NCBI RefSeq assembly: GCF_006442315.1 | Contig: NZ_VFVY01000001.1 | Span: 186,001 to 250,000, forward strand | Source: Mesorhizobium sp. B2-3-4 | Lineage (GTDB): Bacteria; Pseudomonadota; Alphaproteobacteria; Rhizobiales; Rhizobiaceae | Direction: 5' to 3' | DNA length: 64,000 nucleotides | Part shown: positions 1-7,786 of the stretch, piece after piece | How the letters are laid out: the number at the start of each line of letters is the position of its first letter | Numbering within the stretch: position 1 is the first letter of the stretch | The notes under the pieces: generated by a model | The model's input: only the letters and a program-made list of their open reading frames with translations | What the model was told of the DNA's origin: nothing | The model's database searches: none | Program-made: the position numbers and the translations under genes

Positions 1-362
1 CCCCTTGTTCGGAATGAGAGGCGTGCCGCTCTGGCCGCGACGGTCTTGCGGCTGTGGTGCGAGCCGCAGAGGCATTGCCCGTTGGCTGCGTCGAGAAGCG
101 CGCCGCCATCGCGGCGCTCAACAATGTGGTCGGCGAACATGCGGTGCGTAGGTGCCGCTTTGGTGCAGCGGTGGCCATTGTCCATCGCTTCGCATCGGTA
201 CCCGGCGCGACGATACACGGCGTTGCGCCATTGCCTGTACTCGGCCGATTGCAGTTCGGCGTCGGCGACCTTGGGCGCCACCTTCACGGCACGCGTGTCG
301 ATTGAGCGAATGGCCGGCGCCATCGTCTTAATCCTCGCCATGATACCCGGAATCTTTTCCAT
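1..362 (-). CDS. HNH endonuclease, partial (runs off the left edge)
   Basis: Reading leftward from ATG at 362, the frame stays open for 120 codons to the window edge. It shows a cysteine pair (RCEAMDNGHRC, about residues 61-71), the core ADHIVERRDGG, and CLCGSHHSRKT. This is the His-Asn-His metal finger with its zinc-binding cysteines. Phage HNH proteins of this small type usually sit just before the terminase genes and help in packaging, so the phage packaging module may begin just outside the window. An in-frame stop lies upstream and there is no clear ribosome site, so ATG at 341 is an alternative start. Confidence 0.8.
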   Translation of the reverse strand, partial: MEKIPGIMARIKTMAPAIRSIDTRAVKVAPKVADAELQSAEYRQWRNAVYRRAGYRCEAMDNGHRCTKAAPTHRMFADHIVERRDGGALLDAANGQCLCGSHHSRKTVAARAARLSFRTR

Positions 363-476
363 TGCGGCGAAGCTGGTTTGCTTCGCCTGGGTCCGTTCGG
401 GGCTCGGCCGGTTCGGCTGCCACTCGGTTTTAGAAGCTTTCGCTTCAGGTCAACGGATCATCCTGGGACGGACTCG

Positions 477-1124
477 CTAATCCCTTTTGGTGATTTGCGC
501 AAGAGAGAGCTCGACCGGGGTGAAGCGTCCGAATATCTCGACCAACACCACGGCGGACCGCTCTTCCATCACGCTCTCGATCACACCGGGGAACGACGCG
601 AATGGGCCTTCCTCTATGAGCACCTCGGCACCCAGAGGGAACGCGGCTTCGACCACATCCTTGTCAGTGGACTTCTCGCTGAGTTTCTTGCGAAACTGCA
701 ACAGGTTAGCCTCCGGAACTGGCACCGGACCTGAACGCCCGCCAAGCACGGAAAGCACACCTTCGACGGACAAGATGCCGGACCATGTCGCATCCTGATT
801 CACCACTTTGACGAACAGATATCCGGGGAAAACGGGTACGGTGTAGACGACCTGACGCTTGGCGTGAGGCGCGCGGCGCAGCCGCTTTTCCATCGGTCGC
901 CAGCATTCGATACCGACGCCGCCCAACGATTCTTCCACAACCTTTTCGCAGTTCGGCACCACACGAACGACAAACCAGCGCATCGCCGGCCCTGATTCGC
1001 CAGCAGCAGCAAGGAGAGCCTGCGCCTTCCGGCTCAGCCCTTGTTGCCGATCCGATTCGGCATAGCAGCGGTCGAGGTTGATCGGGTCCGCCTCACTCAG
1101 CCGCTTCACGTCCGCCCGCATCAT
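477..1124 (-). CDS. NusG/RfaH-like transcription elongation factor
   Basis: The 215-residue protein has an N-terminal NGN-type domain (RWFVVRVVPNCEKVVEESL, then a FPGYLFVKV core) and a C-terminal KOW-like segment (FPLGAEVLIEEGPF...FPGVIESV). NusG paralogues bind RNA polymerase and, in phages, are suited to antitermination of late operons. The start at 1124 is chosen because GAGGG lies just upstream; ATG at 1175 would overlap the replication gene more deeply. It is the second-last gene of the leftward operon, next to the HNH gene. An antitermination role for genes left of the window is inferred. Confidence 0.75.
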   Translation of the reverse strand: MMRADVKRLSEADPINLDRCYAESDRQQGLSRKAQALLAAAGESGPAMRWFVVRVVPNCEKVVEESLGGVGIECWRPMEKRLRRAPHAKRQVVYTVPVFPGYLFVKVVNQDATWSGILSVEGVLSVLGGRSGPVPVPEANLLQFRKKLSEKSTDKDVVEAAFPLGAEVLIEEGPFASFPGVIESVMEERSAVVLVEIFGRFTPVELSLAQITKRD

Positions 1125-2223
1125 GGTTCCCTCGTACCGCCTGTTCGAATGCTTCCAGTCCTGCCGGTCCGCCAACCGGGAAGTAGGCGACGCGTCCGGG
1201 GTCTGGCAGCCATGGCCAGCCGCGCTGCTGGAAGCACGCCTTCCAGTCGTCCCACTGCGACGTGTCGACGGGAACGGCCACCATCTGGCCCTTCAGCGCA
1301 TGCCAGCGCTCACCAAACCGGTGCCCGCGTCCGGAGCGCGCATTGCCGAACAGGAAGAACAGTTGCGGCCAGCGCTCGGCGAACGCCGTCGCCGCGGCGT
1401 TGGCCGGACCTTCCAGCATGTTGGCGATCACCCACGCCATCCAGACCGGCCCGAAGGGCGGCGCATAGTCGTCCGCTGCCGCGACAGGTGCGGTCTTGGC
1501 CGGCAGCTTCTCCCAGCGCTTTTCGGACAGATACACCGCGAAGGTGCAAATCACGGTGCGCCCGCCCACCTTGGCGCTGGCAACGTAATCCGCCATGCGG
1601 TCGGCCGCGGCGTCGCGCTCCTCGTCGGTCAGCTTGCGCGCCTCGGCCAGCGCCTTGGGACCGCTGTCGCTGATGTAGCTCGGCCACGCCGGGTGCGTTT
1701 TCTTCAGCCAGCGCTCGATCTGTTTTTCCTGTTCCCGCGCACGCTCTCTCTCGACGTTAACAGGGGTCGTTAGAGAAGTGTCGTTAATAGGTGCCGGTTC
1801 AGGACCGGCAGGGGGTGCCGGTTCAGGACCGGCAGGGGGTGCCGATATACCGGCAGGGGTGCCGACGGGCCGGCAGGGTATTTCCGACTTGGAATCAGCC
1901 GGTTCGTCGGCTTCCTTCACCAGCGCGAGATTCGGGTGCACCGGATCAAGGATGACGCGATACCAGTGCGCGCTGTCGCGGCCGGAAATCTCCTCCTGCT
2001 CGTGTTTTTCAAGATAGCCGGACTTCACAAGCCGCTCGACAGCCTCGAACACCGTCGAGCGTGCGCAGCCCATTTCCTCTGACATTTTGACCTGGCTGCG
2101 CCGGCACCAGCCGAGATCGTCGGTATGACGCCCGAGCACGCAAAGCACCTGCAGGTCGCGCGGTTTGAGCGACCTGTCAGTTGCGGCACGCGCCGGAATG
2201 ATGGAAAGGCGTGGTCCGCTCAT
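1093..2223 (-). CDS. Winged-helix phage replication initiator-like protein
   Basis: The 376-residue protein has an N-terminal winged-helix region (LKPRDLQVLCVLGRH, then MGCARSTVFEAVERLVKSGYL), as in phage replication protein O and plasmid RepA-type initiators. A Pro/Ala/Gly linker of about residues 115-145 is encoded by short tandem repeats. The C-terminal half contains WPSYISDSGPKALAEARKL and a tryptophan-rich tail. It overlaps its upstream neighbour by four bases. The fold of the C-terminal half is not recognised. A replication-initiation role is inferred from architecture and position. Confidence 0.55.
   Translation of the reverse strand: MSGPRLSIIPARAATDRSLKPRDLQVLCVLGRHTDDLGWCRRSQVKMSEEMGCARSTVFEAVERLVKSGYLEKHEQEEISGRDSAHWYRVILDPVHPNLALVKEADEPADSKSEIPCRPVGTPAGISAPPAGPEPAPPAGPEPAPINDTSLTTPVNVERERAREQEKQIERWLKKTHPAWPSYISDSGPKALAEARKLTDEERDAAADRMADYVASAKVGGRTVICTFAVYLSEKRWEKLPAKTAPVAAADDYAPPFGPVWMAWVIANMLEGPANAAATAFAERWPQLFFLFGNARSGRGHRFGERWHALKGQMVAVPVDTSQWDDWKACFQQRGWPWLPDPGRVAYFPVGGPAGLEAFEQAVRGNHDAGGREAAE
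1790..1878. repeat. 24-bp tandem repeat in the replication gene linker
   Basis: Two perfect 24-base copies (1790-1813 and 1814-1837, beginning ggtgccggttcaggacc) are followed by two decayed copies of 21 and 20 bases. All stay in frame and encode a Pro-Ala-Gly-rich linker on the minus strand. Unit lengths of 24 and 21 keep the reading frame, so the copy number could change by slippage without breaking the protein. Confidence 0.8.
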
Positions 2224-2765
2224 GCCGGCACCGCTTTCGCGCCGCGCTTAATCCAGCGTTGGAGCTGATAGTCGTTGCGCAGCTTCTCCTGGCGCTGCAT
2301 CTGGTCGACACGGCTTTGAAGGAATATCGCCTGCGCCTTGATGAGGGCGACATCGCGGCGGCAGTCGCCGGAGTTGCGAAGCAGCGAGACGATCAATTCC
2401 CAGTCCGGCGCCTGCTTTGCGCGCGGCGGCGCCTTGCGGCGGACCTTGAACGCCGCCCCGTCCCATTCCTGCAAACCGGCCCAGTCGGGGAGATCGGCCA
2501 CGGTCAGGATTCCTGGCGGCGTGACATACCAGAAGCGATCGGACCAGCGCAGCGCGCCATCCTGCTTTTCGACGGAATCGCGCAGGAAGTCGGCACGGCT
2601 GATCTTGATCTCATAGGCGCTGGCCCGGAAGCCTTGCGAATGCGTCGGCTCCAGCGTCCAGAAGTCGATGCGCCTGGATCCTGAGAAGAAGCCAACCTCG
2701 CTGGCCCATATTCGGCCATCGGAAAGCGCAACCAGAGCGTCGAGGATGTCTCGTGCCGAAATCAC
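2220..2765 (-). CDS. Putative PD-(D/E)XK-type nuclease (MmcB/VRR-like)
   Basis: The 181-residue protein has RRIDFWTLEP near residues 31-40, followed by AYEIKISRADF near residues 50-60. That D...E-x-K spacing is the hallmark of the PD-(D/E)XK nuclease core. Rhizobial phages often carry such a small nuclease beside replication genes, and DNA repair or recombination is the likely role. It is coupled to its neighbours by ATGA overlaps at both ends. The family is assigned from motif spacing only; a non-catalytic relative is possible. Confidence 0.45.
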   Translation of the reverse strand: MISARDILDALVALSDGRIWASEVGFFSGSRRIDFWTLEPTHSQGFRASAYEIKISRADFLRDSVEKQDGALRWSDRFWYVTPPGILTVADLPDWAGLQEWDGAAFKVRRKAPPRAKQAPDWELIVSLLRNSGDCRRDVALIKAQAIFLQSRVDQMQRQEKLRNDYQLQRWIKRGAKAVPA

Positions 2766-3610
2766 TCCGCCGCCTCCCGACGCCGGCCGGCCCGCGCCGC
2801 CCGATGCTCCAGTTTGGCAATCGCCATTATGGTCGGTCTCAGTTCGGCGGGAGCATGGTCATAGTCGCGCCTGGACTTGCCGTTAAGGCGCGGCAACAGG
2901 CCCCTCGGCACTGCCTCCCAGTTCGATGGATCGGTATTCTTGCGATTGCCATCCAAACATTTGAGCGCGCAGCCCTTCGGAACGGGGCCGTTCAACCTTT
3001 CCCATTCGACCAGGTGCACGCCGCGCCACCGCGATTGCAGCGGCATGCCGTCATGTATCTTGACCTCCCGATAGCCGTCCTTGCTCAGACGTTCCGTGCC
3101 GACTGGCTTGTAGAGGTCGACCGCAATACCGCTGCGCCCATGGCCCGTCCTGAACTGCGTCGCGCGGGCATTCGGATGGTTCCCTCCCTTACCGGGAGGA
3201 CAGGACTTGCCCTTGTTCAGTGGTGCATGCCCCTTGACGAAACATCCGGTGCGACCCGTCTTCCATCCCATCCGCTTGCGGAGCGCGTGAAGGTTCTTTG
3301 GCCGCACGTCCTCGCGAGGAAATGACGCGGTGAAAGCGGCGTGATATTCGCTTATCGGCAGCGCGTGGTTCGCCGCGAGCCATGCCATCTCTTCTTGGTT
3401 GAATCGCCGATGCCGCCCTTTGTATCGGTCGCCCTCGCGGCCCGTCTTCCAACCCTTGCGCTTGCGCAGGCTGTGCAGGTTCAGCGCCGAGATTTCGGGC
3501 CTACAAAATTTTTCACGGAACGCGCGGTGATAGTCGCTGATGACCATGAGGCGGTTTGCTTCCAGCCAGTCCATCTCGGCGGCACTGTAGATGATCCGAC
3601 GACCCTTCAT
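2762..3610 (-). CDS. HNH endonuclease with duplicated N-terminal DNA-binding modules
   Basis: The 282-residue protein starts with two copies of a module of about 65 residues. Each copy has E(M)xWLxAN, then ISxYHxAF, then NLHxLRKRxGWKTGR. The C-terminal HNH domain contains [23 protein letters not shown] and SNWEAVPR, the HNH_3 pattern of phage homing-type endonucleases. The duplicated modules probably set DNA specificity. It may be a free-standing homing endonuclease or a phage nicking enzyme; the sequence does not decide between them. Confidence 0.7.
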   Translation of the reverse strand: MKGRRIIYSAAEMDWLEANRLMVISDYHRAFREKFCRPEISALNLHSLRKRKGWKTGREGDRYKGRHRRFNQEEMAWLAANHALPISEYHAAFTASFPREDVRPKNLHALRKRMGWKTGRTGCFVKGHAPLNKGKSCPPGKGGNHPNARATQFRTGHGRSGIAVDLYKPVGTERLSKDGYREVKIHDGMPLQSRWRGVHLVEWERLNGPVPKGCALKCLDGNRKNTDPSNWEAVPRGLLPRLNGKSRRDYDHAPAELRPTIMAIAKLEHRAARAGRRREAAE

Positions 3611-3891
3611 TGTCCGCCCTCGACCTTCTTCTTGAAATCGACAACCGCTGGCGGTGCCTCCGGTCCGGAGATCATCGGCAGGTGTTTCATGAAGCGGTCG
3701 CCATGCTTGGCGACCAGGGCGCAGGCCTGCAGCGTCAAACGGGCATTATCCACGATCTTGTCCGCCACCTTCACGATCGCGTCGGCGCGATCGACTTCGC
3801 TCGATATTTGCTCGGCGGTGAGCTCTTCATTCGCTAGCCGCTCCAGCTGCATGAAAAGATGATCATTGAGATCGGTAAGTCGGTTTTTCAT
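3607..3891 (-). CDS. Hypothetical phage protein, 94 residues
   Basis: This small helical, charged protein starts [19 protein letters not shown] and has a region rich in Asp, Ala and Lys ([22 protein letters not shown]). It has no membrane segment or recognised motif. ATG 3891 is chosen because it overlaps the stop of the upstream gene in the ATGA pattern used along this operon; a longer frame reading back to 4248 would lie wholly inside that neighbour. I do not recognise the family. Confidence 0.65.
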   Translation of the reverse strand: MKNRLTDLNDHLFMQLERLANEELTAEQISSEVDRADAIVKVADKIVDNARLTLQACALVAKHGDRFMKHLPMISGPEAPPAVVDFKKKVEGGQ

Positions 3892-4442
3892 CTCTGCGCC
3901 TTCAGCCATGTGGCGAAATCGGTCCGCAGCGCTTTCCACGCGTCGCCGGGCCTTCCGCCTTCGTTGAGTTCTTTTCGGGAGGTGACGCCGAGCAGCGAGC
4001 GCACCCGTTGCGCGACGCGCTCGTCGGTCAGCGGGCGTTCCAGCCCGTGCTGCTCTTCCAGAAACACCTTGAAGGCCGGCTCCTGGCACTTCATGGCGCA
4101 TTCGGCGGCGAAGTCCTTCGGCTTGCTGGCCTCGGGCGGTTCGGCCGCCGGGTTGCGGCGCGTCGGTTCGCCGCGCAGGTCGCGGATCCTGTCGAAAGCT
4201 TCCTTCAACAGCCGGCGCAGGAAGCGCACCGTGTCGGGCGCGTCGCACAGGAAACTGATTTCATCGGGCGTCGCGGCATCGAAGCGCGCCAGCACGAAAA
4301 GCTCGCCCATCTCGCCGCGCGCCTCGATGAACGCGCCGCCCTCGCCATGCACGCGCGTCCAGTCGGCCGGCGCGATGGCCGCCAGGGCGGCATCGACGGC
4401 GCGCAGTTTTCGGGCATCGGGCGACAGCGCGACGGCGTTCAT
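3888..4442 (-). CDS. Hypothetical phage protein, 184 residues
   Basis: The product begins [20 protein letters not shown]. It has an N-terminal alpha/beta region with [30 protein letters not shown], then a charged helical part ending [11 protein letters not shown]. The N-terminal part resembles small phage proteins predicted to handle assembly or replication, but I cannot name a family. It is translationally coupled on both sides by four-base overlaps, so it is expressed with the early operon. Confidence 0.65.
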   Translation of the reverse strand: MNAVALSPDARKLRAVDAALAAIAPADWTRVHGEGGAFIEARGEMGELFVLARFDAATPDEISFLCDAPDTVRFLRRLLKEAFDRIRDLRGEPTRRNPAAEPPEASKPKDFAAECAMKCQEPAFKVFLEEQHGLERPLTDERVAQRVRSLLGVTSRKELNEGGRPGDAWKALRTDFATWLKAQR

Positions 4443-4735
4443 GGCATCCGCCCATGCCGTTCCATGGCGCGGCGGAGTTTCGTCGCGGCATTCTCCAGCG
4501 ATTTGCGGGCGGCGATTTCGCCCGGTCCATACTTCGCCTGCGCCAGCCTGTCGGCGGCGGCGGCAACGGTGCGGCAGGCCTGCATGATATCCTCATCGGC
4601 CTTGCTGGGCTTCGGTTTCCCGACCGGCTTGATTGCTGCGGCCAGCCGCTCGACCTCGGCCAGCAGCATTTCGCGCACGACCGGTGCCAGCTTGCGCGCG
4701 AGGGGATCGACACGTTGACTGAGCGGTGCGGTCAT
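4439..4735 (-). CDS. Hypothetical phage protein, 98 residues
   Basis: This is a small, highly basic, helical protein with the segments LARKLAPVVREMLLAEVERL and CRTVAAAADRLAQAKYGPGE. There is no signal, membrane span or known motif. The Lys/Pro-rich middle (KPVGKPKPSKADED) looks like a flexible linker between two helices. ATGA overlaps join it to both neighbours. The function is unknown. Confidence 0.6.
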   Translation of the reverse strand: MTAPLSQRVDPLARKLAPVVREMLLAEVERLAAAIKPVGKPKPSKADEDIMQACRTVAAAADRLAQAKYGPGEIAARKSLENAATKLRRAMERHGRMP

Positions 4736-5025
4736 GACGCGCCTCCCGAAACGAAAGCGGCGAGTGTTTCGCGATAGTGCTCGGCAACCTTGGCTAGGTC
4801 TGCAGGCGCGCGGCCCTGATCGTCACGAACGGCCAGCAGCAGCGAAATGCGCAGGTCGACAAACGCCATGCCGACCTCGAAGCCGCCGCGCCGACAGGCA
4901 TTGAGGATCACCTCATGATATTCCAGCATCACCGAATCCGGCATGCGCAACAGCACATCGGCGCGCACCTGGTTGCCGTCCGCATCGTGAAGCTGGCGCA
5001 GCATTGGCAGCATGGAATCGCTCAT
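4732..5025 (-). CDS. Hypothetical phage protein, 97 residues
   Basis: The product begins MSDSMLPMLRQLHDADGNQV and continues with RADVLLRMPDSVMLEYHEVIL and two cysteine-poor helices. No domain is recognised. The start is fixed by its four-base overlap with the stop of the upstream gene (5022). It belongs to the block of five short unknown genes between the HNH gene and the HTH regulator, a typical place for phage accessory or host-takeover proteins. Confidence 0.6.
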   Translation of the reverse strand: MSDSMLPMLRQLHDADGNQVRADVLLRMPDSVMLEYHEVILNACRRGGFEVGMAFVDLRISLLLAVRDDQGRAPADLAKVAEHYRETLAAFVSGGAS

Positions 5026-5327
5026 GCGTCAGCCCTCCTGCCCGGGCGAACGATCTGGGCCGAACCCTGCTTTCCCTCATTCGCCGCGATTGCCCGCGAC
5101 AGGCCTCTGTCCATGACCCGGCGAAGTTCCTTGCGGATGCAGCGATCCTCAACAGACGCCAGCATGGCGCCGGTGACGCAGACCAGAGCGCTGGCGACAG
5201 CGTTGAGAATGGGCTGTCTGCCGGCTCCGGAGAGTTCTTTGCCAAACGCGTCGATCGTTTGCTGCAGGCTTTCCGAAAGCGCCAGCGTCTGCCTGTCCTG
5301 TTCGGATTTCCAAGAAGCGTCGCTCAT
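5022..5327 (-). CDS. Hypothetical phage protein, 101 residues
   Basis: The product starts MSDASWKSEQDRQTLALSES. Its middle segment, ILNAVASALVCVTGAMLASVED, is hydrophobic and could be a buried helix or a weak membrane segment. It ends in a basic tail. It is coupled to the tiny gene upstream and to 4732-5025 downstream by four-base overlaps. I do not recognise a family and propose no function. Confidence 0.6.
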   Translation of the reverse strand: MSDASWKSEQDRQTLALSESLQQTIDAFGKELSGAGRQPILNAVASALVCVTGAMLASVEDRCIRKELRRVMDRGLSRAIAANEGKQGSAQIVRPGRRADA

Positions 5328-5419
5328 GCGCGCGGCTTCGTAGAATCGGAGTCCTCGACTGTCATCTGACGCTGTCGCTCGGCGAAAACATCGTGCATTG
5401 CTTGCGAAAGGTCGCTCAT
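5324..5419 (-). CDS. Tiny 31-residue protein in the early operon
   Basis: ATG at 5419 begins a 31-codon frame (MSDLSQAMHDVFAERQRQM...KPRA). Its stop overlaps the next start as ATGA and its own start overlaps the upstream stop in the same way. The two couplings are the main support. The AERQRQ motif matches the start of several longer phage early proteins, so this may be a shortened relative. Without it the operon would have an isolated 90-base gap. Confidence 0.55.
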   Translation of the reverse strand: MSDLSQAMHDVFAERQRQMTVEDSDSTKPRA

Positions 5420-5853
5420 CCGCGAACTCCTGTTTCAGTGCTTTTCCCGTGAAACACCCTTTGGGACCGCCGCGTGCGCCGTGGCCTCTTGCGCGGCTTT
5501 GGCGCGCCGAGCGGCGGCCGGTAGAAGGCGCGGGCGTCGAGCCCGGCCCAATCGCAGATGGCGAACACCTTGCCGGTGGCGATGTCCTGCCCGGCCATGA
5601 CGCGCGACAGGTCCGGCGAGGTCACACCGATCTCATCGGCCAGCACCCGCCAGCCCCGGCCGTCGAACTCCAGCATCGGCCGCAGACGCCGGCCAAGCGC
5701 GGCGGTGTCGAAGGCGGCCAGCGTGCCCGAGCGGATCGGCCGGGCGCCCTCGCGCGCCGCCAACTCCTCGGCGCGGTCGTCCATGCGCATGCGCTTTTCC
5801 AGCGCCTTGCGCAGCCGCGCCATGCCGCGGAGGATGGAGGTGTCGGTGCTCAT
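5416..5853 (-). CDS. XRE-like helix-turn-helix regulator
   Basis: The 145-residue protein has a helix-turn-helix at about residues 75-110 (LADEIGVTSPDLSRVMAGQD, then a WAGLDARAFYRPP tail typical of Cro/C1-type folds). The N-terminal part is a charged helix, and the C-terminus is strongly basic (PKPRKRPRRTRRSQR). It is probably a DNA-binding regulator of phage gene expression; its target is unknown. ATGA overlaps link it to the methyltransferase gene upstream and the tiny gene downstream. Confidence 0.65.
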   Translation of the reverse strand: MSTDTSILRGMARLRKALEKRMRMDDRAEELAAREGARPIRSGTLAAFDTAALGRRLRPMLEFDGRGWRVLADEIGVTSPDLSRVMAGQDIATGKVFAICDWAGLDARAFYRPPLGAPKPRKRPRRTRRSQRVFHGKSTETGVRG

Positions 5854-7019
5854 GCGACTGCCCCGAACAATCCGGCATCGGCCGCGATGCGCCGGCGCGC
5901 AATGTCGGCATAGGCTGGGTTGAGTTCGATCAGGATAGCGTTCCGCTGGAGCCGGTCAGCGACGAGGCCGGTGGTGCCGGCGCCGCCGAAGGGGTCGAGG
6001 ACCGTGCCGCCGACAGGACATCCCGCCTTGATGCAAGGATCGATGAGTTCGGGCGGGAAGGTGGCGAAGTGCGCCTCCTTGAAGGGTTGCGTCGCAACGG
6101 TCCAAACCGACCGCTTGTTGCGCTTGGCCGAAATCAGGAATTCGCGATAGTAGCCGCCGAGGACAGCCTTCGCCTCGTCTGCCAAAGCTTGCACAACGGG
6201 ATCGTTCTTGCCGGTGCCGTCTTGTGTGACGCGAGCCTTTCCAGCGTCGGTGATGCCGACGGATCGGATGGCGGCTATGTGGGCATCGGTGAGGCCATGT
6301 TGCTCGGCAAGTTGAGCCGCGCGCTGCGCTTGCGGACGTTTGACGTTGCCGGGAACAGCACGCTTCCCCATCGTGCCATTGTCGATTGCGCCGCCAACAT
6401 AGGCGCCGCCGCGAAATGTGCTGCTGTCTTCATCGGAAGTGCGCTCTTCCGCGATAGCCTCCGCATTGAAGTAATAGCGCTGGCTCTTAGTGAGCAGGAA
6501 CAGATATTCGTGGGCCTTCGTGCAGCGGTCCGTGACGCTCTCCGGCATCGGATTAGGCTTGTGCCAGATGATGTCTTGCCGCAGATACCAGCCATCGGCG
6601 CGCAGCGCGAAGGCCACCATCCAAGGAATGCCGATCAGGTCTTTCGGCTTCAAACCCTCCTGTCGAATTGTTCCTGTACGTGACGCGCGCTTTGGATGAT
6701 TCTTGATCTGCGATCCATGCCAAGACGGGTCGTCGCCTTCTGTAATCCGATGCCCTTGCGCCCCCCATGATCCGGCATAACTGTCGCCCAAATTGATCCA
6801 CAACGTGCCGTCATCGCGCAGCACGCGGCGCACCTCGCGGAACACGGACACCATCTCGGCGATGAATGCATCAGGCGTGTCCTCGAGGCCGATCTGCCCA
6901 TCGACGCCATAGTCGCGCAGCCCGAAATAGGGAGGCGACGTCACGCAGCAGTTGACAGAGCCGTCAGCCAGATCGGCCAACATCGCGCGACAATCGCCTT
7001 CGAGGATGCGCACACTCAT
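5850..7019 (-). CDS. Site-specific DNA methyltransferase (N4-cytosine or N6-adenine)
   Basis: The 389-residue enzyme has catalytic motif IV early (CVTSPPYFGLRDYG, about residues 26-39). The SAM-binding motif comes near the C-terminus (LDPFGGAGTTGLVADRL, then LIELNPAYADIARRR). This is the beta-type motif order. The SPPY tetrad fits amino-methylation of cytosine N4 or adenine N6. There is no adjacent restriction gene, so it is a solitary phage enzyme, probably protecting phage DNA or changing promoter methylation. Start 7019 (MSVRILEGD) is chosen for the ATGA overlap; a start at 7040 would overlap more. Confidence 0.85.
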   Translation of the reverse strand: MSVRILEGDCRAMLADLADGSVNCCVTSPPYFGLRDYGVDGQIGLEDTPDAFIAEMVSVFREVRRVLRDDGTLWINLGDSYAGSWGAQGHRITEGDDPSWHGSQIKNHPKRASRTGTIRQEGLKPKDLIGIPWMVAFALRADGWYLRQDIIWHKPNPMPESVTDRCTKAHEYLFLLTKSQRYYFNAEAIAEERTSDEDSSTFRGGAYVGGAIDNGTMGKRAVPGNVKRPQAQRAAQLAEQHGLTDAHIAAIRSVGITDAGKARVTQDGTGKNDPVVQALADEAKAVLGGYYREFLISAKRNKRSVWTVATQPFKEAHFATFPPELIDPCIKAGCPVGGTVLDPFGGAGTTGLVADRLQRNAILIELNPAYADIARRRIAADAGLFGAVA

Positions 7020-7786
7020 GCCGCTGCCCTCCGCTGCCACAGCCCCTTGTCGACGCGCTCGAACTGGCCGCGTTGCAACACCTGGCGGAGCTTGTCGCGC
7101 CAGTGCTGGTTCGCGCGCGCCTTGGGGTGGTCGGCGAAGGCGCGGTAGAGTTCAGCAAGTGTCACCGGCTCGCTTCTTCCGGCGAAGTAGTCGGCCAGCG
7201 CCTCTCGCCATGTCGGCAGCAGGACCGGCATCAGCATGGACAGATTCAAGCGCAGCGGCACGAAAGCACCGTCGATAGGTGCGGCGGCGAGGATGTCGCG
7301 GTCCTCGGCGCCATAGGCGATCAGCACCGACGGCGCGCCGCCATTGGCGGCAGCGCGGCTGCCGTCGGCATAGTGAAAATTCAGCCGCCCGCGCAAAAAC
7401 AGCAGTCCCGAGGCCGCGCCCCAGACAAAGCGATGGAACGGATCGGTTTCGGTGCGGGCGAAGATCAGCGCCACGCCGCGATCATGCGCGGCCATGCGGC
7501 CGAGGAATTTGGTGATCAGCGCGATCGAATAGGGCGGATTGAGCCAGACCCGGCCGAACCACGGCAGGATCAGGCCATTGTCCTCTTGCGTGTAGTGCTG
7601 CCGCGCCGTCGCCCAGGGCCGGTCGACATGGCTGCACGGGTCGAGGTCGAAACTGTCGGCTCCGCCCAGCGCATCGACAATGTCGGGTGGAGAAAACCAG
7701 GTGTTGGTTTCGGAGCGCGCCGACTGGTGAGAGCCCATGCCGGCGAAGAGGTTGACGCTCATGCCGGCGAAGAGGTTGACGCTCAT
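7016..7786 (-). CDS. Phage-type DNA N6-adenine methyltransferase (Dam family)
   Basis: This protein matches phage Dam-type N6-adenine methyltransferases. The motifs are FSPPDIVDALG, SFDLDPCS and the catalytic RVWLNPPYS, followed by ALIFARTETDPFH and a GGAPSVLIAYG strand. A C-terminal part (residues about 185-256) looks like a winged helix (LAELYRAFADHPKA...LRQVLQRGQFERVDKGLW). The first 16 residues are an exact tandem duplicate of MSVNLFAG, so starts at 7786, 7762 and 7738 all keep frame; the first is coupled to the upstream stop. Confidence 0.85.
   Translation of the reverse strand: MSVNLFAGMSVNLFAGMGSHQSARSETNTWFSPPDIVDALGGADSFDLDPCSHVDRPWATARQHYTQEDNGLILPWFGRVWLNPPYSIALITKFLGRMAAHDRGVALIFARTETDPFHRFVWGAASGLLFLRGRLNFHYADGSRAAANGGAPSVLIAYGAEDRDILAAAPIDGAFVPLRLNLSMLMPVLLPTWREALADYFAGRSEPVTLAELYRAFADHPKARANQHWRDKLRQVLQRGQFERVDKGLWQRRAAA
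7739..7786. repeat. Perfect 24-bp tandem duplication at the Dam start
   Basis: The 24-base unit gccggcgaagaggttgacgc+tcat occurs at 7739-7762 and 7763-7786, with a partial third copy starting at 7787. On the minus strand each unit begins with an in-frame ATG and encodes MSVNLFAG. Gain or loss of a unit therefore changes the N-terminus and the number of start codons without shifting frame. Confidence 0.9.

Noticed and set aside
46..480. Plus-strand frames at the left edge
   Set aside because: The minus strand encodes a clear HNH finger here, consistent with operon direction.
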